Below, in pieces: positions 62,118 to 64,000 of a stretch of 64,000 bases of DNA. Each line of letters starts with the position of its first letter. The first letter of the stretch is position 1. The stretch is from Hyphomicrobiales bacterium. Its GTDB lineage: Bacteria > Pseudomonadota > Alphaproteobacteria > Rhizobiales > Rhizobiaceae. Under the pieces are notes generated by a model that saw only the letters and a program-made list of their open reading frames with translations, searched no databases and had not been told where the DNA came from. The position numbers and the translations under genes are program-made. Location: positions 124,001-188,000 of the forward strand of contig UBXG01000009.1 in NCBI GenBank assembly GCA_900469475.1, given 5' to 3'.

Positions 62118-63122
62118 TTATTCGGCGGCGACCTTTGCCGCGCCGTGACGCTCCGCAGCCTTCTCGGCATGCGCCGTCAGGCCGTCGCGAAACCACGCGC
62201 CATCGTCCCAGGCCTGTTTGCGGGCATTCAGCCGCTCCGCATTGCAGGGACCATTGCCGGCGATGACGTTGAAGAATTCCTCCCAGTCCGGCTCGCCGAA
62301 ATCATAGCCGCCCTTTGTCTCGTTCCATTTAAGATCCGGATCGGGAACGGTCAGGCCAAGATATTCGGCCTGCGGCACTGTCTGGTCGACGAATTTCTGC
62401 CGCAGTTCGTCATTGGAATTCTGCTTGATCTTCCAGGCCATCGACTGGGCCGAATGCACGGAGGCATCGTCCGAAGGGCCGAACATCATCAGCGACGGCC
62501 ACCACCAGCGGTTCAACGCATCCTGCACCATGGCCTTCTGCGCCGGCGTGCCCTTCACCATTTTCATCAGGATGTCGAAGCCCTGGCGCTGATGGAAGCT
62601 TTCTTCCTTGCAGATGCGCACCATCGCCCGCGCATAGGGGCCGTAGGAACAACGCTGCAGGGGTACCTGGTTCATAATGGCCGCGCCATCGACGAGCCAG
62701 CCGATCGCGCCGATATCGGCCCAGGTCAGCGTCGGATAGTTGAAGATGGAGGAGTATTTTGCCTTGCCGGAATGCAGCTGCTCATACATCTCGTCGCGGC
62801 TGATGCCGAGCGTCTCGGCGGCACAGTAGAGATAAAGACCGTGACCGGCTTCGTCCTGCACCTTGGCAAGCAGGATCGCCTTGCGTTCCAGCGTCGGAGC
62901 ACGGGTAATCCAGTTGCCTTCCGGAAGCTGGCCGACGATTTCGGAATGAGCGTGCTGGCTGATCTGGCGGATCAACGTCTTGCGGTAGCCTTCCGGCATC
63001 CATTCCTTCGGCTCGATCTTCTGGCCGGCATCGACGCGTTCCTGAAAGGCGCGCTCCTGCGGGTCCATCTCGTCGAGGGAACGGATGCGGGCGCCATCGG
63101 TTTTCACCATCTGTGCATACAT
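62118..63122 (-). CDS. paaA: Phenylacetyl-CoA epoxidase catalytic subunit PaaA
   Basis: 334 residues, catalytic di-iron subunit that inserts one oxygen atom into the aromatic ring of phenylacetyl-CoA. Ligands visible: Glu61 (HAHSEIVG), Glu91 and His94 ([11 protein letters not shown]), Asp145 ([10 protein letters not shown]), Glu174 and His177 ([10 protein letters not shown]). All six known metal ligands are present with the expected spacing. First gene of the minus-strand operon; an operator-like element lies upstream. Confidence 0.96.
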   Translation of the reverse strand: MYAQMVKTDGARIRSLDEMDPQERAFQERVDAGQKIEPKEWMPEGYRKTLIRQISQHAHSEIVGQLPEGNWITRAPTLERKAILLAKVQDEAGHGLYLYCAAETLGISRDEMYEQLHSGKAKYSSIFNYPTLTWADIGAIGWLVDGAAIMNQVPLQRCSYGPYARAMVRICKEESFHQRQGFDILMKMVKGTPAQKAMVQDALNRWWWPSLMMFGPSDDASVHSAQSMAWKIKQNSNDELRQKFVDQTVPQAEYLGLTVPDPDLKWNETKGGYDFGEPDWEEFFNVIAGNGPCNAERLNARKQAWDDGAWFRDGLTAHAEKAAERHGAAKVAAE

Positions 63123-63276
63123 TGATCTTTCCTCCGTCTTCGCGCCTCCCGCGCGATCGAGAATGATCGCAAGCCTGCAGTCGCCTTGAAAACTTCAGGC
63201 AAGCTGAAGCTTCAAGGCACCGCCAGTATAAGCCTGTTTCTCGTTCTCCTCCACGAAACAGCGATCCGGGGCAAAC

Positions 63277-63298
63277 GCATTAACCGACCGATCGGTCA
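63277..63298. promoter_or_regulatory. Operator-like element upstream of paaA
   Basis: Contains GACCGATCGGTC (63286-63297), a perfect 12-base palindrome. The minus strand reads TGACCGATCGGTCGGTTAAT followed by GC. It equals the element before paaG except for an extra ATCG and one A/T change. Likely binding site for PaaR or PaaX. Confidence 0.65.
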
Positions 63299-63419
63299 TT
63301 TATTAGCATGCGATATGTCACAATGCAAATGAATTTTTAGAGTTTTCTGTGACATTCAATGCCGTGAAAGCACGTGGCAAGCCGAACTCCCTCACTATGT
63401 ACCTGAGCGGATTGATCCT

Positions 63420-64000
63420 TCAGCGTGCCTTGAGGTGATCGAGCCGAGCCTGGCTTGCCGGCGTCATCTCTGGAAGCTTGCCCGATTCATTCACGAAACG
63501 GCGAGCGACGTAGCCGTCAGCTTTTTTTGACAGACGCAAATAAAGCTCGGCAAACAACCGCCGCGCCTCCTCGCCCGGCCAATTATCCGGCAGGGCGGAC
63601 TTGGGAAGATGCGGCTCGCGCAACATGATCAGGCGATACTGATGCACAAGCAGCAGCCGCGCAATCAGGCAATCGAACGGCGATAGCGCGGCACAATTTC
63701 CGACGCGCCGCGCAAACGATCCGAACCGCGCAGTAAATTCGCTGTAGGCTTCGGCGAAACGTGGCAGGTTCCATGCTTCTTCCGCAAATTCCCGCAAAGC
63801 GCCGTTCTCGGTCGCCAGCTGCGCGTCGAAAACGACGACACGCCCAGGCAAAGGCGGCGCGGGATGGGTCCCCATCGCCAGGCGCGGGTTCAGCCTGGCA
63901 AATCCCTCCCGCTCAAGGCCCTGCATGATCTCTTCCGGAGCCGGTCCGTTGATCAGGACGAATTGCCAGCGGACGGCGGACTGCGGTCCATAGAACAGAG
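63420..64000 (-). CDS. paaX: PaaX-family phenylacetate repressor (partial, 5' end outside window)
   Basis: About 193 residues of the C-terminal part. The frame at the window edge reads LFYGPQSAVRWQFVLINGP and goes on MQGLEREGFARLNPRLAMG, the PaaX core. In E. coli, PaaX is a GntR-like repressor released by phenylacetyl-CoA. The start and DNA-binding domain lie beyond the right edge. It is transcribed toward the paaA promoter, upstream of the operon. Confidence 0.87.
   Translation of the reverse strand, partial: LFYGPQSAVRWQFVLINGPAPEEIMQGLEREGFARLNPRLAMGTHPAPPLPGRVVVFDAQLATENGALREFAEEAWNLPRFAEAYSEFTARFGSFARRVGNCAALSPFDCLIARLLLVHQYRLIMLREPHLPKSALPDNWPGEEARRLFAELYLRLSKKADGYVARRFVNESGKLPEMTPASQARLDHLKAR

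Overview
The window looks like a piece of a Rhizobium/Agrobacterium-type alphaproteobacterial genome. GC content is high, most genes follow GGAG-type ribosome sites, and many small proteins have a rhizobial look. The accessory gene content suggests a plasmid, chromid or variable chromosomal region rather than a core region. I see no rRNA, tRNA, IS element, phage gene or CRISPR array. Species-level assignment is inference.

Regions: (1) 1-5.3 kb, housekeeping and transport odds and ends: AraC tail, CDF metal transporter, acyltransferase 3, methyltransferase, GreA-like factor, LysE exporter, a broken GNAT gene. (2) 5.4-19.1 kb, a cell-surface polysaccharide cluster: WecG-type glycosyltransferase coupled to a flavin monooxygenase, an acetyltransferase-like protein, an operon of Wzc-like co-polymerase, Tat-type GH5 glucanase and Wzy-like polymerase, a divergent Wzx flippase with a GT4 glycosyltransferase, a GINT1_N-like protein and a winged-helix regulator. 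No priming transferase or outer-membrane Wza exporter is present here. (3) 19.4-28.1 kb, a CadC-like regulator, ureidoglycine aminohydrolase, a two-component system, a ParDE-type toxin-antitoxin pair, an L,D-transpeptidase and a cyclopropane fatty acid synthase. (4) 28.3-31.4 kb, a polyol/ketohexose operon (SDR, GatZ/KbaZ, PfkB) that fits a tagatose kinase plus tagatose-6-phosphate 4-epimerase route. (5) 31.6-34.6 kb, a run of small stress-type or unknown proteins. (6) 35.1-41.4 kb, a membrane AraC regulator, a MacAB/DevBCA-like exporter (HlyD, ATPase, two FtsX permeases) and a sterol-desaturase-like hydroxylase. (7) 41.5-51.8 kb, small proteins, including an internally shortened ribosomal protein bS21 next to a cold-shock gene, a LysR regulator, and a NarX/NarL-type two-component system flanked by two secreted Gly/Asn-rich proteins. 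(8) 52.0-64 kb, a phenylacetate degradation (paa) cluster.

The paa cluster activates phenylacetate (PaaK), epoxidises the ring of phenylacetyl-CoA (PaaABCDE), isomerises it to oxepin-CoA (PaaG) and opens and oxidises the ring (PaaZ). PaaI, PaaY and another thioesterase probably relieve dead-end CoA thioesters. Two regulators, TetR-type PaaR and PaaX, lie in or beside it. A nearly identical operator-like element lies before paaG and before paaA, the two outer ends of the cluster. Final beta-oxidation genes (paaF, paaH, paaJ) are not in the window. The most unusual items are an extra PaaA-like protein with a broken di-iron site, the mini-bS21, the Gly-rich/two-component locus, and the polysaccharide locus with its flavoprotein and degenerate co-polymerase kinase.
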